Shown piece after piece: positions 17,231 through 25,597 of a stretch of DNA of 64,000 nt; within the stretch, counting starts at the first letter, position 1; every line of letters starts with the position of its first letter. The position numbers and the translations under genes were made by a program. A model generated the notes under the pieces. It was not told where the DNA came from. It did not search any database and worked only from the letters and a program-made list of their open reading frames with translations. The stretch comes from AC-32 sp963766375 (GTDB lineage: Bacteria; Actinomycetota; Thermoleophilia; Gaiellales; Gaiellaceae). The stretch spans positions 21,504 to 85,503 of the forward strand of contig CAVXZG010000009.1 in the NCBI GenBank assembly GCA_963766375.1. The letters are read 5' to 3'.

Positions 17231-18318
17231 CTGCGCAGCAGGCGCGCGAGCTGGACGAGGGCCGGCTTGAGGTCGTCGTGGGCGAAGACGGCGTCCACGT
17301 AGGGCGGGCGCTGCGGTGCCGGCGACTCCTTGGACAGGAGCGTGATCGCCCAGCGGCGACGGCGGCCGTTCATCGAGACCGGCTCCGGACGCCGGCCGGT
17401 CAGGTCGTCGTAGGCGATCCGCGGCAGGTCGACTCCGCAGGCAGACGCGAGCCCGTGCCATTGCCACAGGCGCGGGTTCACCTCCATCAGCTTGAAGCTC
17501 CCGTCCCGCGGGTCGCGCTTGAACTCGACCTGGGAGAGGCCGGTGAACTCGAGTGCCCGCAGGAGCTTCAGCCCCTGATCGACCACCTCCTGGACCCAGA
17601 CCGACTCGCCGACGCGGCAGGTGCCGACTCCCGGCGGCGTCTGGCGCAGCTTGCGCCCGGAGAAGAGCCCGAGCGGCTCGCCGTCGGCCGCGAGGTAGCT
17701 GCCGAGGGTGTAGAGCTCGCCGTCGCCGCCCGGGATCAGCTCCTGCACCATCGGCTCGTACGGCTCCGTGTCGGCGTAGGCCCGCTCCACTTCGGCGGCC
17801 GTCTCGGCGCGGAAGGCCTGCCGTCCGAAGCGCCGCTTGAAGCCTTCCGTGGACGAGGGCTTCACCAGCACCGGGTAGCCGAGCTCGTCCGCAGCGGCGC
17901 GCGCGTCCTCTGCCGAGCCCGGGTACGAGGTGCGCGGAACAGGAATCCCCGCCGCCTGGGCCGCGTCGAGCTGGCCGCGCTTGGTCTGGATCCGGGACAG
18001 CACCTCCCAGGGCGGGAACGGGTAGAGGAAGCGCCCGCCGAGCTGCTCCGCACCGCGCGCGATCGCGTTCAGCGGCTCGTCGTGGGTGGCGAAGACCGGC
18101 GCCGGCGCTTCGAGCTCGAGCCCGGCCAGGAACGAGACGAACGCCTCTTCGTTCTGCGGGTCGGGCGAAAGCACCGGGCGCGCATAGCGCGAGCGGAAGC
18201 CGAGCGCGCTTCGCCGATGGTCGACGGCGAGCACGGGGACCCCGGCGCGGCCGAGCGAGCGAATCGCCGCCAGGCCGTTGACCCAGGCCGCATCGACGAC
18301 GAGCGCAGGCGCCTTCAT
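17227..18318 (-). CDS. ATP-grasp carboxylate-amine ligase-like protein (2 of 4)
   Basis: A 363-residue ATP-grasp protein, paralogue of the one at 10366-11493. N-terminal ALVVDAAWVNGLAAIRSLGRAGVPVLAVD and GFRSRYARPV; ATP-binding GYPVLVKPSSTEGFKRRFGRQ and PMVQELIPGGDGELYTLGSY; C-terminal FKLMEVNPRLWQWHGLASACG and YDDLTGRRPEPV. It should form an amide or ester-like bond from a carboxylate at the cost of ATP. ATG 18318 overlaps the stop of the GT2 gene (ATGA), and its own stop overlaps the start of the GT-C-like gene, so it is embedded in the glycan operon. Substrate not determinable. Confidence 0.85.
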   Translation of the reverse strand: MKAPALVVDAAWVNGLAAIRSLGRAGVPVLAVDHRRSALGFRSRYARPVLSPDPQNEEAFVSFLAGLELEAPAPVFATHDEPLNAIARGAEQLGGRFLYPFPPWEVLSRIQTKRGQLDAAQAAGIPVPRTSYPGSAEDARAAADELGYPVLVKPSSTEGFKRRFGRQAFRAETAAEVERAYADTEPYEPMVQELIPGGDGELYTLGSYLAADGEPLGLFSGRKLRQTPPGVGTCRVGESVWVQEVVDQGLKLLRALEFTGLSQVEFKRDPRDGSFKLMEVNPRLWQWHGLASACGVDLPRIAYDDLTGRRPEPVSMNGRRRRWAITLLSKESPAPQRPPYVDAVFAHDDLKPALVQLARLLRR

Positions 18319-19214
18319 CCGCGCGTCTCCAGCAGCTGGGGCAGCGGCGAGGCTGCGAGCCAGCGCGCGGCCTCCTTGTAGGTCTGGCCGCGGCTGCCGG
18401 GGAAGATCACCCCGCGCAGGCGCAGCGAGGCGAGTAACAGCCTCCGCGCCCGTTCGGCCTCTTTGGGCCCGCGGTGCTTGGCGAGAAAGCGCACGTGCCC
18501 GCGGATCTGCTCCCGGAACATCGGCCCCCAGTTCTGGCGCGTCGTCGCGCCGCCGACGTGGACGAACTCGGCCTCCGGGGTGAAGAACACCTTCCAGCCC
18601 GCCTGCCGGAACCGGTAGAGCCAGTCGGTTTCCTCGCTGAACATGAAGAAGTCCTCGTCGAAGAGTCCCACGGTATCGGCGGCCTCACGCCTGACGAGCA
18701 TGACGGAGCCCATCACGAACTCGGCCTCGCGCACCTCGTCGTGGGCGAAGGCCGCGCCGTAGAACGCGTTCAGCGCCCGCGTGCGCGGAGCGAGCTTGCG
18801 CAGAAAGAAGTACTCGGTCGCCAGGCGCCAGAGAGTGGGATCGCCGCGCACCGAGCGCTGCAGCGAGCCGTCCGGGTTGAGGAGGCGCGGGCCGACCACC
18901 GCGGCCTCCGGATGCTCGTCCGCGAACGCCGCGAGCCGCTCGACGCCGTCGTCGAGTGCCCACGCGTCCGAGTTCAGGAGCAGGAAGTAGTCGCCCGAGG
19001 CGATGCGCATGCCCGCGTTCGAGCCGCCGCCGAGGCCCTTGTTCTCCTGCTGGATCAGGCGCGCGTCGGGGAACCGCTCCCGGACGAGCTCGAGGGTGCC
19101 GTCGGTCGAGCCGTGGTCGACGACGATCGTCTCGTGCCCGCGCACGCTCTCGAGCGCCCGCTCGACCCAGGGCAGTGCGTTGTACGTGACCACGACGACG
19201 GAGACGTCAGCCAT
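18315..19214 (-). CDS. Family 2 glycosyltransferase (rhamnosyltransferase-like)
   Basis: A 299-residue GT2 enzyme: VSVVVVTYNALPWVERALESV, IVVDHGSTDGTLELV, GGGSNAGMRIASGDYFLLLNSDAW (with the DxD-like NSDAW) and ARLLNPDGSL, followed by FFMFSEETDWLYRFRQAGW, the (E/D)-D-W-x-x-R catalytic motif of the WbbL/rhamnosyltransferase subgroup. It is soluble or peripherally bound and transfers one sugar to the repeat unit. ATGA-type overlap with the ATP-grasp gene downstream, and an 8-nt overlap with the flippase-like gene upstream. Confidence 0.92.
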   Translation of the reverse strand: MADVSVVVVTYNALPWVERALESVRGHETIVVDHGSTDGTLELVRERFPDARLIQQENKGLGGGSNAGMRIASGDYFLLLNSDAWALDDGVERLAAFADEHPEAAVVGPRLLNPDGSLQRSVRGDPTLWRLATEYFFLRKLAPRTRALNAFYGAAFAHDEVREAEFVMGSVMLVRREAADTVGLFDEDFFMFSEETDWLYRFRQAGWKVFFTPEAEFVHVGGATTRQNWGPMFREQIRGHVRFLAKHRGPKEAERARRLLLASLRLRGVIFPGSRGQTYKEAARWLAASPLPQLLETRG

Positions 19215-20214
19215 GGTCCGGCGTGGGCCGGTGGGTGAACCCGCGGAGGCTCTGCCAGCCCAGCAGCAGCGCCCCGGGCAGCGAGAGCGCCAGCGTGACG
19301 ACGAAGAAGAGGAAGCCGGTCGCGAAGGCCTTGTCCGCGTCCACGCCGAGGTTCCCGAGGAAGCTGACGAAGAAGGACTCGCGCACCGCGATCCCGTTCA
19401 CCGAGATGGGCAGGAGCAGGACGAGGAAGAGCAGCGGGCCCATGACGTAGTAGGGGCGCGGCGAGAGGTCGACGCCGACCGCCTTGCCGGAGAGCCAGAT
19501 CGCGAGGACGCGCACGGTCTGGACGGCGAGCGTCAGCGTGAAGACTCCCGCGAGCAACCGCGGGTAGGCGCGGTAGGCGTGGATGCCCTCGTACACCGCG
19601 CGGACAGGCCGCTCGAGGCGGATCGCGCGGAGAAGCGGAACCGTGCGGGCAAGCAGCGGGCGCATCCTGCGTGAGAACAGCGCCACCGCCAGCACAGCGG
19701 TCCCGACCACGAAAGCGCCCTCGATCCAGAGGTAGGCGCCGACGTCGTAGTGACCGATCGCGAGCGCGAAGCCAACCGCCGCGAGCGCAAGAGTGGCCGT
19801 TCCGCCCAGGGCCCGCTCGAGCAGCACCGAGCTCGCGACCGGTGCGCCCTGCCCCGGATGCCTGCGCGCCGTCTCGTAGATGCGGACGGCGTCGCCACCG
19901 ACGGCGGTCGGCAGGACCTGCCCCGCGGTGTAGGCCACGAAGTAGGCGCGAACGAGCCAGGAGAGCCGCTCGTGGATCCCGCGGACGCGCAGGAGCTTCT
20001 CCCAGCGCCAGGCCATCGGCCAGACCGAAAGCACCATGATCGCCACGGCGCCCAGGAAGTAGCCCAGATGCGCGTGCGCGAGCAGGTGCAGCGTGCGCGA
20101 GAGGTCGATCTTCCAGACGAGGTACGCCGTGCAGAGGCCGGTGACGAGCAGCGTCGCGCCGACCCTGAGGAGCCGCTTCTGCGCTGGCGAGAGGCTAGGC
20201 GAGGGCTTCGGCAT
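19207..20214 (-). CDS. Lysylphosphatidylglycerol-synthase-type (UPF0104) integral membrane protein
   Basis: A 335-residue protein with about eight helices and the signature of the LPG synthase transmembrane family: WRWEKLLRVRGI, YFVAYTAGQVLPTAVGGDAVRIYET, ALGGTATLALAAVGF and LPISVNGIAVRESFFVSFLG. Stand-alone members are common in polysaccharide and hopanoid loci and are thought to move lipids or lipid-linked intermediates. ATG 20214 lies 20 nt inside the end of the ATP-grasp gene upstream; a short overlap in another frame is acceptable because the MPKPSPS leader precedes the first helix directly. Confidence 0.85.
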   Translation of the reverse strand: MPKPSPSLSPAQKRLLRVGATLLVTGLCTAYLVWKIDLSRTLHLLAHAHLGYFLGAVAIMVLSVWPMAWRWEKLLRVRGIHERLSWLVRAYFVAYTAGQVLPTAVGGDAVRIYETARRHPGQGAPVASSVLLERALGGTATLALAAVGFALAIGHYDVGAYLWIEGAFVVGTAVLAVALFSRRMRPLLARTVPLLRAIRLERPVRAVYEGIHAYRAYPRLLAGVFTLTLAVQTVRVLAIWLSGKAVGVDLSPRPYYVMGPLLFLVLLLPISVNGIAVRESFFVSFLGNLGVDADKAFATGFLFFVVTLALSLPGALLLGWQSLRGFTHRPTPDHG

Positions 20215-21307
20215 GGACCGTGCGGAAGCGTACGCACTCGGCTGCGCGGGCCGCCCATTCCAGGGCCTGCTCGCGCGTCGGCCCCGTGGCGAGGACTGCG
20301 CCCCGACGGCCGGAGCCGCGGTAGAGCCGAACCCACTCCACCCCAGATGAACCGGCCGCGCGCTCGACCCCCTCCGGCTCGCCGGCCGCGCCTGCGATGA
20401 AGTAGACGCAAGCGCCGGCCACGCGCGGGCGAACGGCGAGCCGCTCCGGCTCGATTTTCTCCCCGAGAGCCGCCGACAGGGCGAGGCCGTTCAGGTCGAC
20501 GCCGAGCGCGGCCTCGCAGAGCTCCGCGTCGTGACCACCGCCGAGGCGGGCTCCGAGCTCGACGACGCGCGGCCCCTCGGGGCCGACCCGCAGCTGCGTC
20601 GAGGAAGGCCCTTCCTCGATCCCGAGCGCTCGGGCCGCGCGCTCGGCCACTGCTGTCGCCGACTCTCCGCGGTGGCTCGGCCAGAGGTGGGCCAGCGGCA
20701 GCCGGTCCATCACGGTCAGCGGCTGGAAGACCCCGCCGCGGGAGAACGCGGTCACCGTCACCTCCGGGCCCTGCGCGAGCTCTTCGACGAGGCAGAGGCC
20801 GCTCCGCGAGGCCCGCAGCGCCTCTCGCACGGCCGCCTCCAGCTCCTCCGGCGAGCGCACGAGCGCGAGGCCGCGCCGGCCCTGGCGGTCCGGCGGCTTG
20901 ACCACGCACGGGAAGCCGAGCTCGTCGTCCGGCTCGGTGACGATCTTCCAGCGCGTCTGGGGCACGCCGGCCTGCGCCAGGCGCTCCCGCTGGCGCAGCT
21001 TCGAGCTCGAGAGCACGGCGGTTTCCGGTGAGATCGGGTGCGGCAGGCCGAAGCGCGCCGCGATCCGGGCGGCTGGGCCGACAGCCCAGTCGATCCCGGG
21101 CGCGATCACTCCCTCGACGCGCTCGGCCTCGGCCAGCCGCTCGAGCGCCGGCTCATCGTCGAGCGAGACGATTGCCCGCCGATCGGCGTAGCGAAAGCCC
21201 GGCGCCGCGGGGTCGCGATCGACCGCGATCACGAAGAGGCCTCGCGCGCGCGCCGCAGCTAGCAGGCCGAGTTGCCCCGCGCCCGCCCCTAGGACGAGAA
21301 GTCGCAC
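20195..21307 (-). CDS. ATP-grasp ligase-like protein (3 of 4)
   Basis: A 370-residue ATP-grasp protein of the PurK/biotin-carboxylase-like branch: LLVLGAGAGQLGLLAAARARG at the N terminus, then ELGFPCVVKPPDRQGRRGL (ATP-binding), LCLVEELAQGPEVTVTAFS, and RVVELGARLGGGHDAEL at the Mg site. The GARLGGG-x-DAEL motif is shared with the protein at 25598-26809, so these two form a second paralogous pair distinct from the pair at 10.4 and 17.2 kb. GTG 21307 is divergent from the gene at 21356, with only 48 bp between. It heads the minus-strand operon that continues to about 2 kb. Confidence 0.82.
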   Translation of the reverse strand: MRLLVLGAGAGQLGLLAAARARGLFVIAVDRDPAAPGFRYADRRAIVSLDDEPALERLAEAERVEGVIAPGIDWAVGPAARIAARFGLPHPISPETAVLSSSKLRQRERLAQAGVPQTRWKIVTEPDDELGFPCVVKPPDRQGRRGLALVRSPEELEAAVREALRASRSGLCLVEELAQGPEVTVTAFSRGGVFQPLTVMDRLPLAHLWPSHRGESATAVAERAARALGIEEGPSSTQLRVGPEGPRVVELGARLGGGHDAELCEAALGVDLNGLALSAALGEKIEPERLAVRPRVAGACVYFIAGAAGEPEGVERAAGSSGVEWVRLYRGSGRRGAVLATGPTREQALEWAARAAECVRFRTVHAEALA

Positions 21308-21343
21308 CAGGGCCCATTGTCACGACCGCATGCGACGGCGCCG

Positions 21344-21349
21344 TACAAT
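21344..21349 (+). promoter_or_regulatory. -10 box of a leaderless promoter
   Basis: TACAAT followed by 6 nt and the GTG start at 21356. A TTGTCA lies upstream at 21317-21322 but the 21-nt spacer is long, so the -35 is uncertain. The spacing to GTG predicts a transcript starting at or next to the start codon. Confidence 0.6.
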
Positions 21350-21355
21350 GCCCCC

Positions 21356-22222
21356 GTGACCACGATCCTCGGGGAGCGGATCGAAGAGCTGAGGAGCGAC
21401 CGTCAGCACGGCGGTAGCTGGATGGCCCGGCGGGCCGTCGAGGCCCTCGCGGAGGTCGCGAAGCAGCGGTCGAACTCCAGCGAGGCGCTGTTGGAGAGCC
21501 TCGTTTCGGCAGGCCGAGAGCTGGCGGAAAGCAGGCCCGGGGTCGGCGCGGTTGCCGGCGCCGTCGGGCGCTTGCTCGCGGCCGCGAGCGGCAACGTCCA
21601 GCTCGAGGTCGACCAGTTGCGTCAGCTCGTGGGCGAGGAGGCCGAGTCGCTCGTCGACGGCCGCCGCCGCGCCGCCGCGGCGATCGCGATCCAGCTGCGC
21701 GAGCGGCTCGAGGACGCCGTCGTCCTGACGCACTCGGCCTCGGCCACGGTGCGCGAGGCCCTGTTGCTGACGCCGCCGGAGCGCGTGATCTGCACGGTTT
21801 CCTCGCCGCAGGACGAAGGCCGCCCGTTCTCGGAGGAGCTACGCGAGGCGGGGCTGCAGGTGGAGCTCGTCGAGGACGACCAGGCACCGCAGCAGCTCGA
21901 GTGGGCCTCGTTGCTCCTCGTCGGCGCCGACACGGTCTTCCGCTGCGGCACGGTCTCCAACAAGTCCGGCACTCATGCACTGGCGAAGGCCGCTGCGGAT
22001 CAAGGCGTCCCCACGGTCGTCGCCTGCGAAGTGATCAAGCTCGCCCCGATGGACGCGTCCGACGCGGATCTCGAGCACGGCCTCTTCGACCTGACGCCGC
22101 CGGAACTGATCGAGCACGTGGTGACCGAGGAGGGCGCGTACCTCGCCGAGGAGATCCGCGCTCTCGTCGACCGAACGCCCTTCTTGCAAGAGGGCTACGC
22201 CCTGCTGAACAAGTCGGCCTAG
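21356..22222 (+). CDS. eIF2B-like / ribose-1,5-bisphosphate isomerase-family protein
   Basis: A 288-residue protein of the eIF-2B alpha/beta/delta superfamily. The C-terminal half shows DAVVLTHSASATVREALL, LLVGADTVFRCGTVSNKSGTH and GVPTVVACEVIKLAP, matching the conserved G-A-D-x-V ... G-x-V-x-N-K-x-G-T of this fold. Bacterial and archaeal members isomerise phosphorylated sugars (R15P or MTR1P isomerases) but others have no known activity; the exact substrate cannot be read here. GTG 21356 is chosen because a TACAAT -10 box sits 6 nt upstream and an earlier ATG at 21349 is out of frame and stops at once. It is divergent from the ATP-grasp gene. Confidence 0.75.
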   Translation: MTTILGERIEELRSDRQHGGSWMARRAVEALAEVAKQRSNSSEALLESLVSAGRELAESRPGVGAVAGAVGRLLAAASGNVQLEVDQLRQLVGEEAESLVDGRRRAAAAIAIQLRERLEDAVVLTHSASATVREALLLTPPERVICTVSSPQDEGRPFSEELREAGLQVELVEDDQAPQQLEWASLLLVGADTVFRCGTVSNKSGTHALAKAAADQGVPTVVACEVIKLAPMDASDADLEHGLFDLTPPELIEHVVTEEGAYLAEEIRALVDRTPFLQEGYALLNKSA

Positions 22223-22245
22223 GGCCAGTTTCATCGCAGTCCGGC

Positions 22246-24240
22246 CTAGGCGGCCTCCAAACGGGCCTCCACGGGCTCGGTCTCGGCGACCGGCCTGCGC
22301 CGCGGGATGAGGAACGAGGCCAGCGCGCCGACCGCCACGAGAGCCGCACCGACGTAGACCGCGGCGTTCATGCCGTTCGAGAAGCTCTCGGACGAGCTGT
22401 AGCCGCCGTAGTGCGCGAAGATCGCGGCCAGGACCGCGACGCCGAAGACGCCGCCGAGCTCGCGGATCGCGTTGAGGGAACCGGACGCCTGGCCCTCCTC
22501 CTGCGGCCGCACGGCGCTGAGGACGACGTTGGCGACCGGAGCGAAGTAGAGCGCCATGCCGACCCCCGAGAGGATGAACGGGATGACCAGCTCGCCGTAC
22601 GGGACCGTCGGCGTCGAGACGGTTGCGATCCAGGCGAGGCCCGCGGCCTGGAGGCTCAGGCCGACGGCCATGATCCTCCCACCGCCGATGCGATCCGAGA
22701 GCGCGCCTGCGATCGGCGCGACGAAGATCGGCATCGCCGTCCACGGCAGGATGCGGAGCCCGGCCTGGAGCGGCGAGTAGCCCTGGATGACCTGGAAGAA
22801 CTGGGCGAGCAGGAAGATCGAGCCGAACATCCCGAAGAACATCAGCAGGGAGGCCGCGTTCGCCGCCGCGAAGGTGCGGTTGCGGAAGAAGCGCAGCGGC
22901 AGCATCGGCTCCGGCGCGCGCAGCTCCCAGAGGACGAACAGCGCCAGCACGACGGCACCGCCGGTGATCGTCGCGATGATCTCCGGGCTCGTCCAGCCGA
23001 CCTGGTTGGCGCGCACGAGACCCCAGACGATCCCGAGCAGGCCGACGCTGGCGAGGCCGACCCCCGGCAGGTCGAGCGTGTCGTTCGGGCCGCGGCTCTC
23101 GCGCAGGCGAAGCGCGGCGAGCGGGATCAGCACGAGCCCGATCGGCACGTTGAGCCAGAAGATCCACTGCCACGAGATGCCTTCGACGACCGCGCCGCCG
23201 ACAAGCGGGCCGATCGCCACGGCGAGGCCGCTGATCCCACCCCAGGCCCCGAGCACCAGGCCGCGGCGCTCCTTCGGTACTGCTGCGCTGAGGATGGTCA
23301 GCGTCAGCGGCGTCACGATCGCGCCGCCGAGGCCCTGCAGGGCGCGCGCCGCGATCAGCACTTCGATGCTCGGCGCGAGCGCGGCGGCCGCGGAGGCAAG
23401 CGTGAAGATCGCGAGCCCGAGCACGAACATCCGGCGCCGCCCGAAACGGTCGCCGAGCGCGGCGCCCGTGATGAGCAGCACGGCAAAGGTCAAGGTGTAG
23501 GCGTTCACGGTCCATTCGAGACCGCTCAGGGACGCGTTGAGGTCTGTACGGATCACCGGCAGCGCGGTCGTCACGACCAGGTTGTCCAGCGTCGTCATGA
23601 ACAGCGCCACCGAGGTGATCGCGAACGTCCAGATCGTGCTATGCGCGAGCTCGTCATCGGGCCTCCCTCCTTGCGGGTCGAAACAGGCCTCGAGCAGCTT
23701 CTTGGCCCAGGGCGACTTCTGGTCGAGCAGGTCCATCGAGGCGAACACGTTCAGCAGCATCCCGAAGGCGAAGAAGTCGCGGATGCGCTCCGGCCCGGCT
23801 CCCGAGACCTGCTCGGCGAACTCGACGAGCTCGCCGTAGCCGGACCGCACGACCTCGCGAACGTCCTCGTCGCCGCAAGCGGCGTAGGCCTGCATCTGCG
23901 CCTGCAGGCGGGTGCGGTCCCGGAGCAGCACGCCGTACGCAGCGCCGATCGCCTGGAGCGCGTCCTCGCCGCTCTTGCCGGCGGCTGCTTCCTGGAAGAC
24001 TTCGAGCGTCTGCCGCAGGCAGCGGCGGACCGACTCGAGGTAGAGCTCCTTCTTCGTGCCGAAGAGCCGAAACAGGTAGGGCTGAGAGACCCCGGCCTTG
24101 TCCGCGATGGTGTCGGTCGAGGTGCCGTGGAGGCCGTGCTCGGCGAATTCCTCCAGCGCCGCGACCAGGATCTCCTCGCGCCGCTGGTCGGCCGTTTTCC
24201 GTGCTGTGACTGCGTTCACGCGTTGGAAGTTAGCACTCAC
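22246..24240 (-). CDS. TetR-type regulator fused to an MFS drug-efflux transporter
   Basis: A single 664-residue frame. Residues ~15-200 are a complete TetR regulator: HTH region ILVAALEEFAEHGLHGTSTDTIADKAGVSQPYLFRLFGTK, then an all-helical ligand domain. Without a stop it continues at about residue 205 into a 14-helix EmrB/QacA-type MFS transporter with LDNLVVTTALPVI (motif D1), GDRFGRRRMFV (motif A), RALQGLGGAIVTPL (motif B) and GPLVGGAVV (motif C). It would be a membrane-tethered repressor joined to its own pump. GTG 24240 lies in a GTGAGTGAGTG repeat; GTG 24219 is a reasonable alternative. Convergent with the R15Pi-like gene, 23 nt apart. Confidence 0.87.
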   Translation of the reverse strand: MSANFQRVNAVTARKTADQRREEILVAALEEFAEHGLHGTSTDTIADKAGVSQPYLFRLFGTKKELYLESVRRCLRQTLEVFQEAAAGKSGEDALQAIGAAYGVLLRDRTRLQAQMQAYAACGDEDVREVVRSGYGELVEFAEQVSGAGPERIRDFFAFGMLLNVFASMDLLDQKSPWAKKLLEACFDPQGGRPDDELAHSTIWTFAITSVALFMTTLDNLVVTTALPVIRTDLNASLSGLEWTVNAYTLTFAVLLITGAALGDRFGRRRMFVLGLAIFTLASAAAALAPSIEVLIAARALQGLGGAIVTPLTLTILSAAVPKERRGLVLGAWGGISGLAVAIGPLVGGAVVEGISWQWIFWLNVPIGLVLIPLAALRLRESRGPNDTLDLPGVGLASVGLLGIVWGLVRANQVGWTSPEIIATITGGAVVLALFVLWELRAPEPMLPLRFFRNRTFAAANAASLLMFFGMFGSIFLLAQFFQVIQGYSPLQAGLRILPWTAMPIFVAPIAGALSDRIGGGRIMAVGLSLQAAGLAWIATVSTPTVPYGELVIPFILSGVGMALYFAPVANVVLSAVRPQEEGQASGSLNAIRELGGVFGVAVLAAIFAHYGGYSSSESFSNGMNAAVYVGAALVAVGALASFLIPRRRPVAETEPVEARLEAA

Positions 24241-24250
24241 TCACAACGCT
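24229..24250. promoter_or_regulatory. Possible TetR operator at the fusion gene start
   Basis: The sequence TTAGCACTCACTCACAACG overlaps GTG 24240. Direct GTGAGT repeats next to a TTAGCAC half-site resemble operators of autoregulating TetR proteins. No perfect palindrome is present, so this is tentative. Confidence 0.35.
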
Positions 24251-24260
24251 CGTCAAGGCC

Positions 24261-24689
24261 CTACGACACACTGTCCTCGGGCAGCGGGATCAGCCGAGCG
24301 CGGTCGCGGATGTCCTGGAGGATCGTGAGCGCACGGCGCGCCTCGACAACCGACCGGTCCCACTCCTCCCGGTAGCGCTTGCCCGCCGGAGGCGCGGCGA
24401 GGGCCCGGCGGCGCGCCTCGAGAGCGGCGACGAGCCGGGCCTTCGCTCTCGCCGTCTCGCCGCTCGCAGGGTCGCGCCGGACTCGGGCCAGCGCAGCCTC
24501 GACGGTTCTGGTGAACCTGGCGCGCCACGCGCGGGGGTCGAGCTCGTAGGCGGCAAGCTGCCGGCTGACCGGTTGGTAGTGCCGCACCAGCCTCTGCTGC
24601 TCGGCGTCGAGCGCGAGGAACGACTGGTGTCGCACCGGCGGCGGCTCGGTGCGGCGCTTCGACTCGTCGCAGCCTCCGACGACCATCAC
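24261..24689 (-). CDS. Small secreted lipoprotein, start uncertain
   Basis: The C-terminal ~135 residues are clear: lipobox VVGGC, then DESKRRTEPPPVRHQSFLAL and a helical Arg/Ala-rich domain ending LIPLPEDSVS. From the GTG at 24689 the signal would be too short; the in-frame upstream residues RRVYWRACALLAAVM make an ideal signal peptide but no ATG, GTG or TTG precedes them closely. The ATG at 24734 lies in another frame, so a one-base indel may have split the start. The region overlaps the divergent epimerase start. No family recognised. Convergent promoter region with the TetR-MFS gene lies 20 nt downstream. Confidence 0.5.
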   Translation of the reverse strand: MMVVGGCDESKRRTEPPPVRHQSFLALDAEQQRLVRHYQPVSRQLAAYELDPRAWRARFTRTVEAALARVRRDPASGETARAKARLVAALEARRRALAAPPAGKRYREEWDRSVVEARRALTILQDIRDRARLIPLPEDSVS

Positions 24690-24717
24690 GGCAGCCAGGA
24701 GCGCGCAGGCACGCCAG

Positions 24718-24723
24718 TAGACT
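24718..24723 (+). promoter_or_regulatory. -10 box upstream of the epimerase gene
   Basis: TAGACT, 8 nt before ATG 24732, leaving no room for a ribosome-binding site. Fits the TANNNT leaderless pattern seen elsewhere in the window. Confidence 0.5.
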
Positions 24724-24731
24724 CGGCGGCC

Positions 24732-25595
24732 ATGAATGTCCTGGTCACGGGAGCATCCGGCTTCGTCGGCCGCGCCCTGGTCGACGAGCTTCGTCACGGG
24801 AATGGAGCCTACGAGGTTCACCCGCTCGAACGGAGCGACGGCGACCTCGCGGAGGACGGCGTCGCCGAGGCGGCCGTCGCCGAAGCGCGACCGGACGTGG
24901 TCGTCCATGCGGCGGCGCGGATCGGCGTCGTGCGCTGCGAGGACGAGCCCGAGCTCGCCCTGCGCTCCAACGTTCTCGCGACCGCGCTGGTCGCCCGCGC
25001 GGCGGCGGCGCACGGGGCGCGCCTGGCCTACGTCTCGACCTCGGACGTCTACGGCGCCGCGGTCGCCGACGAGGACACGCCCGCTTCCCCCGCGAGCTTC
25101 TACGCGCTGACCAAGTGGTGGGGCGAGCAGGTCGCACGGCTCTACGCGCCTGCGGGGCTCGTCGTGCTGCGGCTTGCGAACCCCTACGGCCCGGGCCACG
25201 AGCCGGGGCAGGGGAAGGGCGCGCTCCCGACGATGCTCTGGCAGGCCGAGCGCCGGCAGCCGATTCCCGCTTTCCGGGGCGAAGCCCGCTCCTGGTGCTG
25301 GATCGGCGACGTCGCGCGCGGGATCAGGCTCGTGCTCGAGCACGGCGGCGAGGGTGTCTTCAACATCGGCTCCGACGCAGAGCCGGTCTCGCTCACCGAC
25401 GTGGCCCGGATCGCCTGCGAGCTCACGGGCGCGCCGCAGGAGCTGATCCAGGAAGTCGAGCCGCCGCCAGGGCGGGTGACGCCGCGCGTCTCGGTCGAGC
25501 GGCTGCGCGCGCTCGGCTGGCAGACGGAGGTCGGGCTCGACGAGGGCATGCGGCGGCTCCTGGAATCCCTGCGAGCAGCCGCGCCCACGACGTAG
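24732..25595 (+). CDS. NAD-dependent epimerase/dehydratase (extended SDR)
   Basis: A 287-residue extended short-chain dehydrogenase: TGASGFVG nucleotide-binding loop at residues 6-13, VVHAAARIG, YVSTSDVYG, and the catalytic Y-x-x-x-K in FYALTKWWGE, followed by RLANPYGPG. It acts on a nucleotide-sugar, making an epimer, a keto sugar or a reduced 6-deoxysugar; the product cannot be specified. It starts a plus-strand operon with an ATP-grasp ligase (2 nt gap) and a glycosyltransferase. Start ATG 24732 places the glycine-rich loop at the expected distance. Confidence 0.88.
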   Translation: MNVLVTGASGFVGRALVDELRHGNGAYEVHPLERSDGDLAEDGVAEAAVAEARPDVVVHAAARIGVVRCEDEPELALRSNVLATALVARAAAAHGARLAYVSTSDVYGAAVADEDTPASPASFYALTKWWGEQVARLYAPAGLVVLRLANPYGPGHEPGQGKGALPTMLWQAERRQPIPAFRGEARSWCWIGDVARGIRLVLEHGGEGVFNIGSDAEPVSLTDVARIACELTGAPQELIQEVEPPPGRVTPRVSVERLRALGWQTEVGLDEGMRRLLESLRAAAPTT

Positions 25596-25597
25596 AG

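Noticed and set aside
22223..22245. Possible intrinsic terminator between convergent genes
   Set aside because: Only short GGCCTAGG repeats are present, no stable stem and no T-tract.
21901..24375. 824-codon plus-strand frame antisense to the TetR-MFS gene
   Set aside because: Composition is Arg/Asp/Gly-rich with no conserved motif, and the minus strand encodes a clear TetR-MFS protein.
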